This document shows positions 1-9,550 of a DNA stretch of 64,000 nt, in pieces. Position numbers and translations under genes: made by a program. A model generated the notes under the pieces. It ran no database searches. It had not been told where the DNA came from and worked only from the letters and a program-made list of their open reading frames with translations. The stretch is from positions 36,523,001-36,587,000 of the forward strand of contig NC_072807.1 of assembly GCF_028583425.1 (NCBI RefSeq). The letters are read 5' to 3'. The stretch comes from Eublepharis macularius. Lineage: Eukaryota; Chordata; Lepidosauria; Squamata; Eublepharidae. The first letter of the stretch is position 1. Every line of letters begins with the position of its first letter.

Positions 1-190
1 TGATATAACAAAGAGCCCAGTGGCACCTTTTAAACTAATCAACTTTATTGTAGCATAAGCTTTTGAGAACCACAGCTCTCTTCGTCAGATGCAAATGCTA
101 CAATACAGTTGATTACTCTTAAAGGTGCTACTGGACTCTTTACTATTTTGCAACTACAGACTAACACGGCTAACTCCTCTGGATCTATTC
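1..190 (-). repeat. Interspersed repeat (AGTAGCACCTT / AGCATAAGCTTTTGAGAACC family)
   Basis: Contains the string AGCATAAGCTTTTGAGAACC and CACAGCTCTCTTCGTCAGA, which recurs almost exactly at 60030-60075. It ends with ACAGACTAACACGGCTA. The copy is internally inverted: the start (GTGGCACCTTTTAAACTAAT) pairs with bases near 100-145. Related pieces recur throughout the window. Class uncertain; it behaves like a SINE or LINE 3' module. Confidence 0.6.
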
Positions 191-1109
191 CCAAGTTTGA
201 TATGTGACCCCTCAAGTTTGAAGGATCTCGCATAGCAGCCACATGGTGTGAGGACAAAGAAACACAAGTGTGATTTGCACCAGGAAGGAGAAATCTCATC
301 ATTGAACATATTAGCAAATCTTTAGTCCTCTTCAGATATATCTTTGCTTGCTTCCAGAGATTCTCTCCCTGTGTCTGGGGACCTCCATCTAAAATTTGTC
401 TCTTTAAAAGGTATATTGTGGTTGTTCGTTATTCTGATTTAGGTAGGGCTCTTGACAAATTGCTGTTGTTAATTTCCTACAACATTCAATACAGAATCAT
501 TTGCTTCCTGCCACCCTGAAGTATATATTGTTTTTCCTAAATGCAGATGCACAGACCTCTAATATACTGGAGAATGTAAAATCAGGGACCCCACCCGCTG
601 TTTACTTTTCTTTTGCTTAAATAACTTTAGAAAAGGCTCACAGGAAGTCAGATACACCAATATCTTAAAAGCAAGGCCTCAACCCCTTTTCCAAAAAAGA
701 CAGTAGATCTTCAAGACAATTGTGTGTGTGTGTAGCAGGGGGGGGGCGGTCTCATTCTAAGGCAGAAGGGCAGTCAAAAGCAGCAGGATATTCTGTTGGG
801 TACAATATTGCTATTGCATGTATTGGATCGGTTAATATGCATCTTTTAATGAAAGCCATGTGAACATGTGTGTGCAACATACTGCCTATCTATCAATCAG
901 ACTGTGATTGCTCAGGAAGCCAAACTCAATTTCTCTTTTTTATCATCGCACGCGCTCTGCAAGATAGGCTAAGCTGAGAGAATGTGACTGTATTATTGAA
1001 ATATTAATCGAATAGGTGGTTTACGTTTTAAAACAATATGAATAACAACGGTGTGCTTATATTCCGCCTGTCTGGACAGATCACTGCCACGCTTAGAGCG
1101 GTGAACAAA
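191..1109. other. Upstream intergenic DNA, nothing recognised
   Basis: No coding potential beyond short random frames. Only a short GT run near 720 followed by a G tract is visible. Confidence 0.5.
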
Positions 1110-1262
1110 GTCAGTGTTATTATTATCCCCGCAATACACCTGAGGCCGAGAGGAGGGGTTTACCCAAGGCCACCAGCTGAGCTCACAGCAGTCCTGAGGC
1201 TCAAACTAGCAGAGTGCTGGCTTGGAGCCCAGGCACTTAACCACTATGCTACCAAGTTTTGG
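1110..1262 (-). mobile_element. MIR-like tRNA-derived SINE fragment
   Basis: On the minus strand it reads as a tRNA-like head (GGTAGCATAGTGGTTAAGTG) then CTGGTGGCCTTGGGTAAACC and finally GGGGATAATAATAACACTG. This is the layout of the ancient MIR/CORE-SINE type in amniotes. It is diverged. Confidence 0.5.
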
Positions 1263-1932
1263 GCACAGAGGTTGGCAGAATCTTGGGCGCGCTGGCATTT
1301 ACATTCCAAATATTATTTACTCAAGAGAACGTGGCTTAAGTGGCGGCATTGCATCCCTACATCACGCAAACTTTGTTGTGTATGCTTGTTACAAAAATTC
1401 CAGACCACTCAAACTGGTTTGCCTTCACCAAGGGCCATTTGGAACATTCATGCCTCTTAGGCCGTACTTCTATGGCTTAGTCTTATCAGAGGGGAACATA
1501 GAAAGCCTTAACTTTAGTCAATTAGTCGGCCAAGCTCAGCACTGTCCATCTGGGCTGTCGGCCAGTCTCCAAGGCCTTGGGCAGAGAAAGGTCTTTCCTA
1601 ACATCTGCTGCTTGAGATTCTTTAACTAGGGATTCTGGGAATGGAATTTTTGTGCCTGCAAAGCCTATGCCTCAGCACTGAGCCCCTACGTTCTCCAGCT
1701 CCAACTCCCCAGCACTGCTCATTCCTATTTCTCCTTACTCCTCTGTGACATCATAGCAGCCAATGGGATCCAGAGAAATAGTTATCCTTCGGCTATTTTT
1801 CACCCCTGGACTGTGTGCATGGTAGATTACCCACAAATGCACACTGCTATTATCCTCCACTGACTGAGGATTTTCATGAGAGAACTCTCGAGAGATTTCT
1901 ACAGCCAAAGGCTGGAGTACATTCAAATGTAG
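1263..1932. other. Nothing recognised
   Basis: Mixed-composition DNA. The two overlapping open frames near 1040-1630 have no recognisable protein features and run into a SINE, so they are taken as chance. Confidence 0.45.
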
Positions 1933-2156
1933 CCAGTGTGCGATAGTGTTGGATTTGGATCTGAGAAACTCATGTTCGAATCTCTACTCTGCCAGGAAAG
2001 CTTGCTTGGTGATCATGGGCCAGTCACACACTCTCAGCCTAACCTACCTTGCAGGGCTGTTGTGAGGATAAAATGGAGGAGAGCAGTATAAGCTGCTTTG
2101 GGCCCCCATTGGAGAGAAATATGGGATATAAATGAAGTAAAATAATAAATAAATGA
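1933..2156 (+). mobile_element. tRNA-related SINE, family 2
   Basis: Recognisable by GTTCGAATCTCTACTCTGCC (B-box-like), CAGTCACACACTCTCAGCCT, TGTTGTGAGGATAAAATGGA and a 3' tail ATATAAATGAAGTAAAATAA. At least eight copies of this family occur in the window, in both orientations. Confidence 0.7.
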
Positions 2157-2660
2157 ATGAATTTTATCTTTTTCTCCATTCACTTGCAATTCAAAACAAC
2201 TGATGTTTATACCTTTTTTTTTCCTTTGAGGAATTAATTACTTTGGATTTATGACTTTAAGATGACAACATAATTGTTTATTCCTCTGGAAATGTGATTT
2301 TACTGTCCCATGCAGTTTAGTGAACTGTAAAATATCCCACAGATGCTAATCTATATAAATGAAAGATTCATAAGGTCTTTCACTAAGATGGAGACGCCTG
2401 TTCGCACATCGGTGCTTGACAGCAAGCTGAAAGTAAGATCCACGCTGTCGGTTTGTGTGAATGTTTTAATTTATTACCTATTAAACTATCAGAGAGTTGA
2501 CAACATTTCAAAAGCTTCCCCTGTCGGATTAATTAAGAGCTACATAATGCCCAAAGTTTGAGACCTGTTTCAAAACGCTCTGGAATAACATTAAGGGTTT
2601 TCATTTGACAACCTTTGCATGAATTCTAAAATTCTGCATTGGTAAAGGAGTTTTGGGGTG
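2157..2660. other. Nothing recognised
   Basis: AT-rich intergenic DNA without visible repeats or genes. Confidence 0.4.
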
Positions 2661-3200
2661 GGCAGAATTCAATGTTACGACAATTTCAGGTCGTAACATC
2701 TACATCTTTCATTTGTAATGTTTGAAAGATATGGGGATATAGTGTAACTTGGTCCTTTTTTAAAGCTCTTATAGCTTAGAGGGAGCATTGCCTCATCATT
2801 TTGGGACTCTATATTAATTAGTCTTTGGGTGATTAAAGCTTTTGCTTTGTTGAGGCCCATATCAAACAGGGCTACCGGGTCCAAGCCAATCAGTTTAATT
2901 TTATCAGCTATTTTTGAGCACCATGTAGGAGAAGGGTCAGAAGCTAACAACAAGGGAATTAAGCCCTTTGGCTCAAGATGAATTCTTAGCCAGTAATAGA
3001 TGACATGTTCCCAGATTTTTATTTCAACTCTGGGCAAACCAGCTTCTTGCCTAAGAATGACATTAGGAGTACATCTAGGTGCATTAAATAGAGATCAGAG
3101 AAATTTAGAGCAGGGGGAACCCAAAGTGTCACACCTGCTATTTCCACATGCAGCACCCACTCATCTAACTATCTGCTTGAGTGTCCCCTGATGCAAAACT
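2661..3200 (-). mobile_element. LINE ORF2 C-terminal fragment
   Basis: On the minus strand an open stretch reads APRCTPNVILRQEAGLPRVE, then IKIWEHVIYYWLRIHLEP. The frame closes near 2675. The style (short basic segments followed by a zinc-knuckle region seen in the copies at 7.9 kb and 44.6 kb) fits the region after reverse transcriptase in an APE-type non-LTR retrotransposon. It is a 5'- and 3'-truncated relic. Confidence 0.55.
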
Positions 3201-3564
3201 CTTCCATATGTGCCATTTCAATATAGGGAAGATAATCCGAACTCACAAAAAGATATGAACCATTTCCCAAATGCTCCATGCACACAAGCTCCAGCATATG
3301 CTAGTATTTCCATGTTTAGAACCAGCAGGCATTTGTTCAAGTGTGGCCCCTAAATACCAGAATCCCCCCTCTTTCCCTCTCTGGCCTTAAATCTGATGTT
3401 TTAGGGCTGTCCAGCTGAAGGGGCAGAAAAGTATAAACTGGAAGTTGGCAATTTGGCCAGACAGGTCATTGCAGATACAAAGTCTAGAGATCCCCTCCGC
3501 ATGCCTGATAAAATCTTTCTTCACCTCCATTGGGAACCAAATCTCCCTGCCCAGCTTTCTAATC
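3201..3564. other. Nothing recognised
   Basis: Intergenic DNA with no visible gene or repeat. Confidence 0.4.
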
Positions 3565-4054
3565 AGAGAGCCAGTTTGGTGTAGTGGCAAAGAGCGCGGG
3601 ACTCTAATCTGGAGAGCCGGGTTTGATTCCCCACTCTCCCACTTGAAGCCAGCTGGGTGACCTTGGGCTAGGGTTGCCAGCCGCCAGGTAGTGGCTGGAG
3701 ATCTCCCAGATTTACAACTGGTCACCAGGCCACAGAGATCACCTGGAGAAAATGGCTACTTCGGGGGGGGGGGGGACGACTCTATAGAATTATGCCATGT
3801 CAAGGTCCTTTCCCTCCCCAAGCCCCACTTTCTCCAGGTTTCTCCCCTTAGATCTCCAGGAATTCCCCAACTTGGAGCTGGCAACCCTACCTTGGGCTAG
3901 TCACAGCTCTCTCAGAGCTCTCTCAGCCCCACCCACCTCACAGGGTGTTTTGTTGTGGGGATAATAATGACATACTTTGTAAACTGCTCTGAGTGGGCGT
4001 TAAGTTGTCCTGAAGGGTGGTATATAAATCGAATGTTATTATTATTATTAATAA
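3565..4054 (+). mobile_element. tRNA-derived SINE, family 1, split by a MITE
   Basis: Begins AGAGCCAGTTTGGTGTAGTG (A-box-like), has a B-box-like GGTTTGATTCC, and ends with TAAACTGCTCTGAGTGGGCG and TATATAAATCGAATGTTATT. It is interrupted at 3669-3889 by a TIR element. Other copies are at 16.2, 27.2, 30.6, 38.3 and 40.4 kb. Confidence 0.85.
3669..3889. mobile_element. hAT-like MITE inserted in a SINE
   Basis: Perfect 12-bp terminal inverted repeats (TAGGGTTGCCAG and CTGGCAACCCTA) flanked by a perfect 8-bp target duplication CCTTGGGC at 3661-3668 and 3890-3897. Eight-bp duplications are typical of hAT transposons. The interior is non-coding (221 bp). Confidence 0.85.
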
Positions 4055-4375
4055 TCAGGGTCACCAGACAGCCAATGCAGGTCTCACAACGGGCTGCACA
4101 TCTTTTAATATGAGTCTTGCTCCGCCAGAGGCAAGCGGCTATTGAATTTGCATCCGCATGCATATGTATGCCAGAAGGGAAGTATTATGTTCTCTGGTCT
4201 AGGAGTAACCTTCACTCAGAATACATAGAGGGGCAAGTTTCAAATCAGGTGATGACAACCCTTCGCATGAAGCCCTTTGTGAATTTAAAGCTCTTCCTAT
4301 GTAGCATCACAGTGATTCTGTCAGCCCTGCAGGGTAGGCCAGAACTGACATGAGACTGTAGCTATTTGTTAGTTC
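4055..4375. other. Nothing recognised
   Basis: No supported feature between the SINE and the LINE tail. Confidence 0.4.
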
Positions 4376-4645
4376 ATTCATTCATTTATTCCTCCGCAGT
4401 GATGATTGTACGACCTGCTTTTTACTGCATTGCCCTGCACCTTGCAATCCGCTTTTGGTGTCCTTCACAATATACCTCTGCCTTAGATGTTTTGTTTTTT
4501 CACCCTTATTCTCTAATTCTGTGACACTACATTATTCTTTGGTTACTTTATGCTGACTGATGCATTGGTTCTCATCTTGTAATTCGCCCTGAGCCTCATT
4601 GAGAAAGGCAGACTATGAACAAAGTAAAAAAATAAGTAACGACTA
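4376..4645 (+). mobile_element. LINE 3' end (L2/CR1-like tail)
   Basis: Ends with TTCGCCCTGAGCCTCATTGA, then GAAAGGCAGACTATGAACAA. This corresponds to the LINE tails at 60.2 kb and, inverted, at 28.7 kb. No reading frame remains. Confidence 0.5.
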
Positions 4646-5239
4646 AATAATATTACAGATAGATGATTACAGCTGAGGTGGGGGACTGTCTAAATCAATT
4701 AGGGAGCTCTTGAAAGTGCTGAACCACAACCTCCCTGCTCACAGCTTCTGTGCCACACCCCCTTCTGCTACATGACCGGGAACTATAGCTATCTTTAACC
4801 CAGCCCAACAAAACACCTGCAGCGTTTCAGGGGAAAAATTCCTTCCTTACACGTGTTTCTCTCCCTTTGCAAACTTTGTTCAGCCTTGACGAATCAGCCC
4901 CGCTTGGAAGAGTTTATAGGGCAGGGAGAAATTCCATTGGTCTCTTATGTCAGCTGACATGAGGCTGAGTCAGCAGTTTAGCGTGAGAGACAGCAGGTTG
5001 CAATACCACTTTCTGGCACCGGAGGCGCTCGAGAGTAGCACCTTAAATTTTTTGTGCGGGGGTGCCAAATTGGTAGTTTAACAGCGCAATCCTAAACAGT
5101 AATCCCACCCCAATGCAATCGAAGCATTTAGATTTGAGTAACTGCTACGTTAGTTCTCTTGCTGTATGAGTTCGGCCAAAGTAAAACCAAAGTTCAGGGT
5201 CGACAAATACTGTCCTTAAAGAAAAAAAACCCTCTACTC
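4646..5239. other. Proximal upstream region
   Basis: Unique-looking DNA leading into the CpG island. It holds the palindrome/MARE-like pair at 4947-4975 and a degraded AGCGCAATCCTAAACAG MITE end near 5084. No exon of a neighbouring gene is visible. Confidence 0.4.
4947..4975. promoter_or_regulatory. Palindrome and AP-1/MARE-like motif in upstream region
   Basis: A perfect 14-bp palindrome ATGTCAGCTGACAT (4947-4960, with E-box CAGCTG at its centre) is followed by GGCTGAGTCAGCA (4963-4975). The latter matches the TPA-type MAF recognition element at 12 of 13 positions and contains AP-1 core TGAGTCA. It lies about 1.1 kb before the start codon. A regulatory role is only a possibility. Confidence 0.3.
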
Positions 5240-5706
5240 TTTCTCATTGAACGCATAGCTCAGCCTTCCAAATTTGCTGCAAGCTGCCCCGAGAGAAGAG
5301 TGCCTCTGAGCCTCTGAGCATGGCAAGAGCGCCTTTCCAGCCGCGCGGAGCCCCCTGCGACACTCCCCACGCATTCGCTGCGTGCGTCTTCACCATCCAC
5401 CTCCCGAGCTCGCTTCGCATTTTCCCTTTGCACCCCGGCAACCCGGTCTGCTGTGCGCCTCGACCCGAGAGCCAGCCGCACCGCTTCCAATGGACTAACC
5501 CCTAAGCTGAGCTCAGCTCCGCCAGGACGAGCCTGGAGCGCGTCTACGCGGGAGTAAGGCCCCCTGCGCGCCTCCTGGGCTCCAGCCAAGCCCTGCCGCC
5601 ACCGCCGCTGCTGCAGAAGCTCTCCGGGATGAGGCTGCGCGACCCAGGCGAAGAGGTGGGTGGGATCCCGGCAAGGGAGGAGGGGAGCTTGGCTGGGCGC
5701 TCCCCC

Positions 5707-5712
5707 TATAAA
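5707..5712 (+). promoter_or_regulatory. CHRNA7: TATA-like box
   Basis: TATAAA within CCCCTATAAAGCGCC, about 330 bp before the start codon and inside the CpG island. CHRNA7 promoters studied in mammals are usually described as TATA-less, so this may be a chance match. Confidence 0.35.
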
Positions 5713-5820
5713 GCGCCGCCGAGCTCGGCTCGGGCTCCGCATTTCTCCGGCGGCTGCAGCACCGGGCGCCTCTTGGCAACTTCTCTCGCCGGAGGATTAC
5801 TCGGAAGGAGGGAAATCCAT

Positions 5821-5826
5821 CACGTG
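5821..5826 (+). promoter_or_regulatory. CHRNA7: CACGTG E-box upstream of exon 1
   Basis: A palindromic CACGTG, the core recognised by USF/MYC-type bHLH factors, lies 215 bp before the start codon. USF control through an E-box has been reported for alpha-7 promoters in other vertebrates; function here is inferred. Confidence 0.45.
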
Positions 5827-6040
5827 GAGGGGGCAGGCGCAGCCGGGCCATTAGCATTCCGGAGCCGCGGCGGAGCTGGGGGAAGCGGAGCTCCGGCGGC
5901 GGCCCGGCGCGGGCACCACGAGCGGCAGCCCCAGCCCGGGGGCTCCGCGGCGCCTGCCCCCTTCCTGGAGCCCAACTCGGGAGCCCCGAGCCGGGGCCGA
6001 AGCGCCGCTGCCCTCCCCGGCCTCGGGCGCGCCGCCCGGG

Positions 6041-6095
6041 ATGGGGCTCCGGGAGCTGTCCGTGGTGCTGATCCTCGCCGGGGGACTCGTGCGCG
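6041..6095 (+). CDS. CHRNA7: CHRNA7 exon 1 (signal peptide), nicotinic receptor alpha-7 subunit
   Basis: First coding exon of the alpha-7 subunit, which forms homopentameric, calcium-permeable, acetylcholine-gated cation channels in the plasma membrane of neurons and some immune cells. The exon encodes 18 codons (MGLRELSVVLILAGGLVR) plus the first base of a split Val codon. This is a hydrophobic secretory signal whose cleavage is expected after residue 22, before GEFQRK in exon 2. The ATG has G at -3 and G at +4, and no other ATG lies between the TATA-like box at 5707 and this start. The donor GTGAG follows at 6096. The 55-bp coding length equals that of the human exon. The start MGLR is shared with chicken alpha-7 as I recall it. 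A REST-site-like 21-mer overlaps codons 4-11. Assignment rests on joining to exons 2-6; alone, this exon would be weak. Confidence 0.9.
6052..6072 (-). promoter_or_regulatory. CHRNA7: RE1/NRSE-like REST binding site inside exon 1
   Basis: Read on the minus strand, this 21-mer consists of ATCAGCACC followed directly by ACGGACAGCTCC. The canonical RE1 has TTCAGCACC then ACGGACAGCGCC, so only 2 of 21 positions differ, and both half-site cores (TCAGCACC and GGACAGC) are intact with the standard spacing. The site overlaps codons 4-11 of the signal peptide. REST binds such elements to silence neuronal genes in non-neuronal cells, which suits a neuronal receptor gene. Binding itself is inferred. Confidence 0.7.
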
Positions 6096-6324
6096 GTGAG
6101 TGGAGCGCCTCTCTCTGCGCGCCGCCGGCCTGGCCGGACTTGGGTGCGAGGCCAAGACTTGGGAGTCTCTTCCCAGCTAGCCTTCGGGCACGAGGCGGGG
6201 GGAGGATCTGGCTGCGGGGAGGGAGAGGGGAGTGCTTCTGAGCATGCACAGAGTGCCCTTTCCATTGCCCAGTAGCCACCACCAGTTTCTTTATCTGAAG
6301 CTCTGACTCTCCAAGGCTCATATC

Positions 6325-6625
6325 CTGAAAATCTTGTTGGTTTCAAAGGTGCCACCGGACTCAAATCCTGCGGTTCTACTGCCGAACGATATGGCTACCT
6401 ACCTGAACCTATCCTAAGGAGTGTTACACCCTTCTAAGTCCATGGAAGTCAATGGGCGTCTTCCTTTGATTTCCATGGACTTAGAAGGGAGTAACTCTGC
6501 TTAGAATTGCACTGTATAGTTTATACCCGGAAAATGTGGTTAGTCTCTAAAGTATCACTGAACTCAGATACTGCTATTCTACTGCAGACCAAGACAGCTA
6601 CCTACCTGAAACATGTTACTTACTA
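6325..6625 (+). repeat. Two interspersed-repeat pieces flanking a palindromic MITE
   Basis: Pieces at 6325-6405 and 6540-6625 share ACTCAAATCCTGCGGTTCTA / ACTCAGATACTGCTATTCTA and GGCTACCTACCTGAA-type endings. Between them (about 6408-6513) is a palindromic element with TCTAAGTCCATGGAAGTCAA and its inverted partner, ending TTAGAATTGCACTG. Confidence 0.55.
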
Positions 6626-6631
6626 ACTTCA

Positions 6632-6842
6632 TTTCTACTCCACCTTTCTTCTCAGCGGTGACACAAAGTGGCTTCTGTCCTCCTCTATTTTAACCTCACA
6701 ACAACCCTGTGAGGTAGGTTAGGCTGGGAGTGTGTGATTGCTCAAGTTTCCCCAGTGAGCTTTCAGTACAGAGTGGGTGTTTGAACCTGGGTCTCTCAGA
6801 TCCTAGCCCGACACTCTAACCACTACACACCACTGGTTCTTG
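6632..6842 (-). mobile_element. tRNA-related SINE, family 2
   Basis: Minus-strand copy: TTTTAACCTCACAACAACCC, TGTGAGGTAGGTTAGGCTGG and ACACTCTAACCACTACAC mark the tail-to-head order. It lies in intron 1, 540 bp after exon 1. Confidence 0.7.
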
Positions 6843-7053
6843 CCTATGTTTGAAGGAAAGGGTTTGCAGAGCAGAGGAGAAGGTGTCAGTTTCAGAAACT
6901 AATGTGCTATTAAGATTTTTTGGAATGCTAGTTTTTTTACAGCACCGGTTTCAGACATTGGCAGGGATTATCTGGTTGTAGGCTGGCCGGGAGTGCTTCT
7001 GAGCATGCACAGAGTGCTTTCCCATCACTACCAGTGATCGTTCACAGCCAGCA

Positions 7054-7290
7054 GGATTTGAGCACAGTGGCACCTTAGAGATCAACAAGATTTTTGGTGT
7101 ATAAGCTGATTTGAGCACAGTGGCACCTTAGAGATCAACAAGATTTTTGGTTTTGACAGTCTGCAGATAAGCTTTAACTCTTGAGAGCTTATACATGAAA
7201 AATCTTGTTGGTCTCTAAGGTGCTGCTGGACTGACTCCAGTCTTGCTGTTCTACTGCAGACCAACATGGTGACCTACCTGAAACTATCCG
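7054..7290. repeat. Interspersed repeat with 53-bp tandem duplication and inverted arm
   Basis: The string starting GATTTGAGCACAGTGGCACC occurs at 7055 and again at 7108, identical over 44 bp. An inverted copy of the same segment (AATCTTGTTGGTCTCTAAGG) lies at 7200-7220. The end ACTGCAGACCAACATGG matches other copies of this family (for example 58.68 kb). Confidence 0.6.
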
Positions 7291-7672
7291 CTGTCAGTTA
7301 GCCATGTGTCTGCTGGGAGGGGCTCAGACCCTAGCTAGTTCTCTTTTTCCTTATGATGTTTAGGTTTCCGGCAGGAACTTTGCATTTAATGTGTTACTTG
7401 GGACTCACTCTGCATGGCTCTTAATAAACAAGTCTCTCCAGGTAAAGGCTAGAAGTGGCTTACCTGAGCAATGCAGAGAGCCAGGGATGCTTTAAGGATT
7501 GATGGAGGCTCCTGCAGGCAGAACGTGGGGTGTGAAATCTCGGTTCTTCTTAGAACTCTCTTGAAATGTGTCCATATTAGAACAAAAAGGGCTTGTGAAG
7601 GGGGGAAGGACATCCCAAGCTGAAATTTGTTTGCAAAATTTCATATATTTCTCATTTAATTTTAAGGGCCTA
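7291..7672. other. Nothing recognised (intron 1)
   Basis: No supported feature. Confidence 0.4.
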
Positions 7673-8225
7673 ATGAATGAATGAATGAATGAATGAATGA
7701 ATGAATGAATGAATTTATTTGCGGTCAGAGACCATTACAATGGCAATACATCCTTAACAGTCAATAGAATACTTAATTCCAGCATAAAAGTGTAGAAGGA
7801 CATTGAAAAATACATTTAGCATTTAAAATCTTAGAAGACACATTAAAACGTATATAGTTCTCTAGGAACAGAAGTGAGTCTAATATTTAAAATATTGACA
7901 TTAAAATAGTTAAAATCGTAAAAAGAGCAGGAGAGACTATGTATGGCCATACTTCTTATTATGGAATTTAACCAAATGGAGACAGAATTTGGCTATTTGC
8001 CTGGAGATCGTTGGATTTTCATCAATTAGGAGTTTCTCTAGGCAGGCCTTATTTGCCTCTACAATTGGTCTATCTAAGAGTGGGGAAATAAACTTGTCCC
8101 TATAGACTTGGTGGAAAGTACAGTGAAAAAACATATGAACAAGCGATTCAACTTCACCAATGGAGCAATGGCAGCATCTGTCCTCGTATGGGATCTTCTT
8201 ATATTTCCCTTCAATGACCATTGAG
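7673..8225 (-). mobile_element. LINE 3' end with ORF2 zinc-knuckle region and (AATG)n tail
   Basis: On the minus strand a frame reads YEDRCCHCSIGEVESLVHMF then FHCTFHQVYRDKFISPLL. This is a Cys-x-Cys...His...Cys knuckle typical of the C-terminus of non-LTR retrotransposon ORF2 proteins. Downstream on that strand the 3' UTR runs into a (CATT)n tail, seen on the + strand as the GAAT repeat at 7673-7717. The 44.6-kb fragment is the same family. Confidence 0.65.
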
Positions 8226-9164
8226 GGGGCCTAATGAAATGTAAACATTGAAAATCTTCCCACTCATTGGGAAGATTTTAATTCTCTTGTTGAAACCAAG
8301 GGGATGTAAAAGAGTTTGGCTGGATCAGCACCCAATGCATAAGAAGAGCAACTGGGCTTATTCAATTTAGCATTGTTCCACTGGTCTTATTTAAACGTAT
8401 ACAAATTAAGTTTGTTAATGTATCCCTCAAAGTAAAAAAAACCCCCATAACTGGTTCTTATCAATTATATTCAGAAATATGACCCACTGTTTGGCTTTAA
8501 TGTGTATTTTAATACTCGTTTGATACTTGTTGAATGTCGAAAAAACAGAAATTTGATGTTTGACACCCATAATTCAAATGTTGGGTGTTGAAAATCCTAA
8601 ATTTGTAGGAAACTTCATTTCAGCTGGTGGCAGCTTTCTGTGTTATTCTGTAACCAAAAGGTGGAGCACAGGAAGAAATGGGGGGAAAGGGATTTTCCAG
8701 CAGGACACCTCCATATATTTGGACTGAGGGCGGAACCCCAAATGGGAAACTGTGTCTCATTTGTACTCAGTGGTCTATCCCAGAAATGAGACCGATATAA
8801 ACTGACTTGCTTTGATGTTACAAGAATGAATGGCAGGGCAATGCTAAGCAGAGTTCACCCTTCTAAATCTGGAGTTAGAAGGGAGTATCTCTGCTTAGGC
8901 CAGAGCGGAGGGCTGATTCTCACCCAATAGTTCCAGACATTTTGATCCTCATCCATCTATGATTACAAGGCCAAGCACGGCCTTCGCTCTTAATATCACA
9001 TGCAGGGAAACTGATGTGGGCTTGTAGCCAGATACGACATCACTACATGTGACGTTTTGCAGAGCAACTCAACTGCAAAAGAAAAGGGAAGGTTCTTGCT
9101 CCAATGACAAGCCCCTTTCTCTCTTCCCCAGGTTTCCTTTTGAAGAATGAGGGAGGGGGACATA
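8226..9164. other. Intronic DNA, small MITE remnant only
   Basis: A short palindromic remnant (GCTAAGCAGAGTTCACCCTT ... GGAGTATCTCTGCTTAGG) lies at about 8838-8900. Nothing else is recognised. Confidence 0.4.
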
Positions 9165-9366
9165 GAGCCAAGCTACAAGTGACGCCTGACACAGGTTGGA
9201 CACTTGTCAGCTTCCCTCAAGTTTTGATGGGAAATGTAGGCATCCTGGTCTTGCAGCTGTAATGGAGAGCCAAGCTGTAAAACCAGGACGCCTACATTTC
9301 CCATCAAAACTTGAGGGAAGCTGACAAGTGTCCAACCTGTGTCAGGCGTCACTTGTACCTTGGCTC
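9165..9366. mobile_element. Foldback MITE with ~85-bp arms
   Basis: Near-perfect inverted repeat: the arm GAGCCAAGCTACAAGTGACG ... TTTTGATGGGAAATGTAGGC is mirrored by CCTACATTTCCCATCAAAAC ... CGTCACTTGTACCTTGGCTC. A 3-bp duplication ATA flanks it at 9162-9164 and 9367-9369, which fits PIF/Harbinger-type insertion. The ends resemble the shorter palindromes at 10.5, 11.5 and 60.3 kb. Confidence 0.75.
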
Positions 9367-9550
9367 ATAGTGGTCTGCCTGGAGTTAGGGGAAGGGCTAT
9401 GACTAAGTGGCAGAACATCTATCAGGCATACAGAAAGCCCCAGGTCTGATCTTTGGCACCTCCATTGGCAGGTGACGTGAAAGACCTCGATGTGGGGTCC
9501 TGGAGAACTTTTGCCAGTCAGAGACAATGATGTTAACTTAAAAAACCAAG
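9367..9550 (+). mobile_element. tRNA-Ala-like SINE, family 3, diverged
   Basis: Contains AAGTGGCAGAACATCTATCA, CCCCAGGTCTGATCTTTGGC and GGTGACGTGAAAGACCTCGA, which parallel the better copy at 38.7 kb. The head resembles an alanine tRNA gene promoter. Confidence 0.5.

Larger units (their letters stand above)
5240..6260 (+). promoter_or_regulatory. CHRNA7: CpG island and CHRNA7 promoter region
   Basis: A strongly GC- and CpG-rich kilobase surrounds exon 1, in contrast to AT-rich DNA on both sides. It contains a CCAAT motif at 5487-5491, a TATAAA-like motif at 5707-5712, and a CACGTG E-box at 5821-5826 inside the likely 5' untranslated region. Mammalian CHRNA7 promoters are described as CpG-rich, with E-box/USF and Egr-type control, so the island fits. 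The transcription start is not visible; one about 25-30 bp after the TATA-like box would give a leader of roughly 300 bases without an upstream ATG. Long open frames on both strands here are by-products of high GC. Confidence 0.8.

Noticed and set aside
1..5000. Searched for exons of a divergent neighbour such as OTUD7A, which lies upstream of CHRNA7 in mammals
   Set aside because: No conserved frame with splice sites was seen; only repeats and short chance frames.
5513..6364. A 283-codon frame on the minus strand over the CpG island
   Set aside because: It runs opposite exon 1 in very GC-rich DNA, where stop codons are rare, and it is low-complexity in Pro, Arg, Ala and Ser with no domain.
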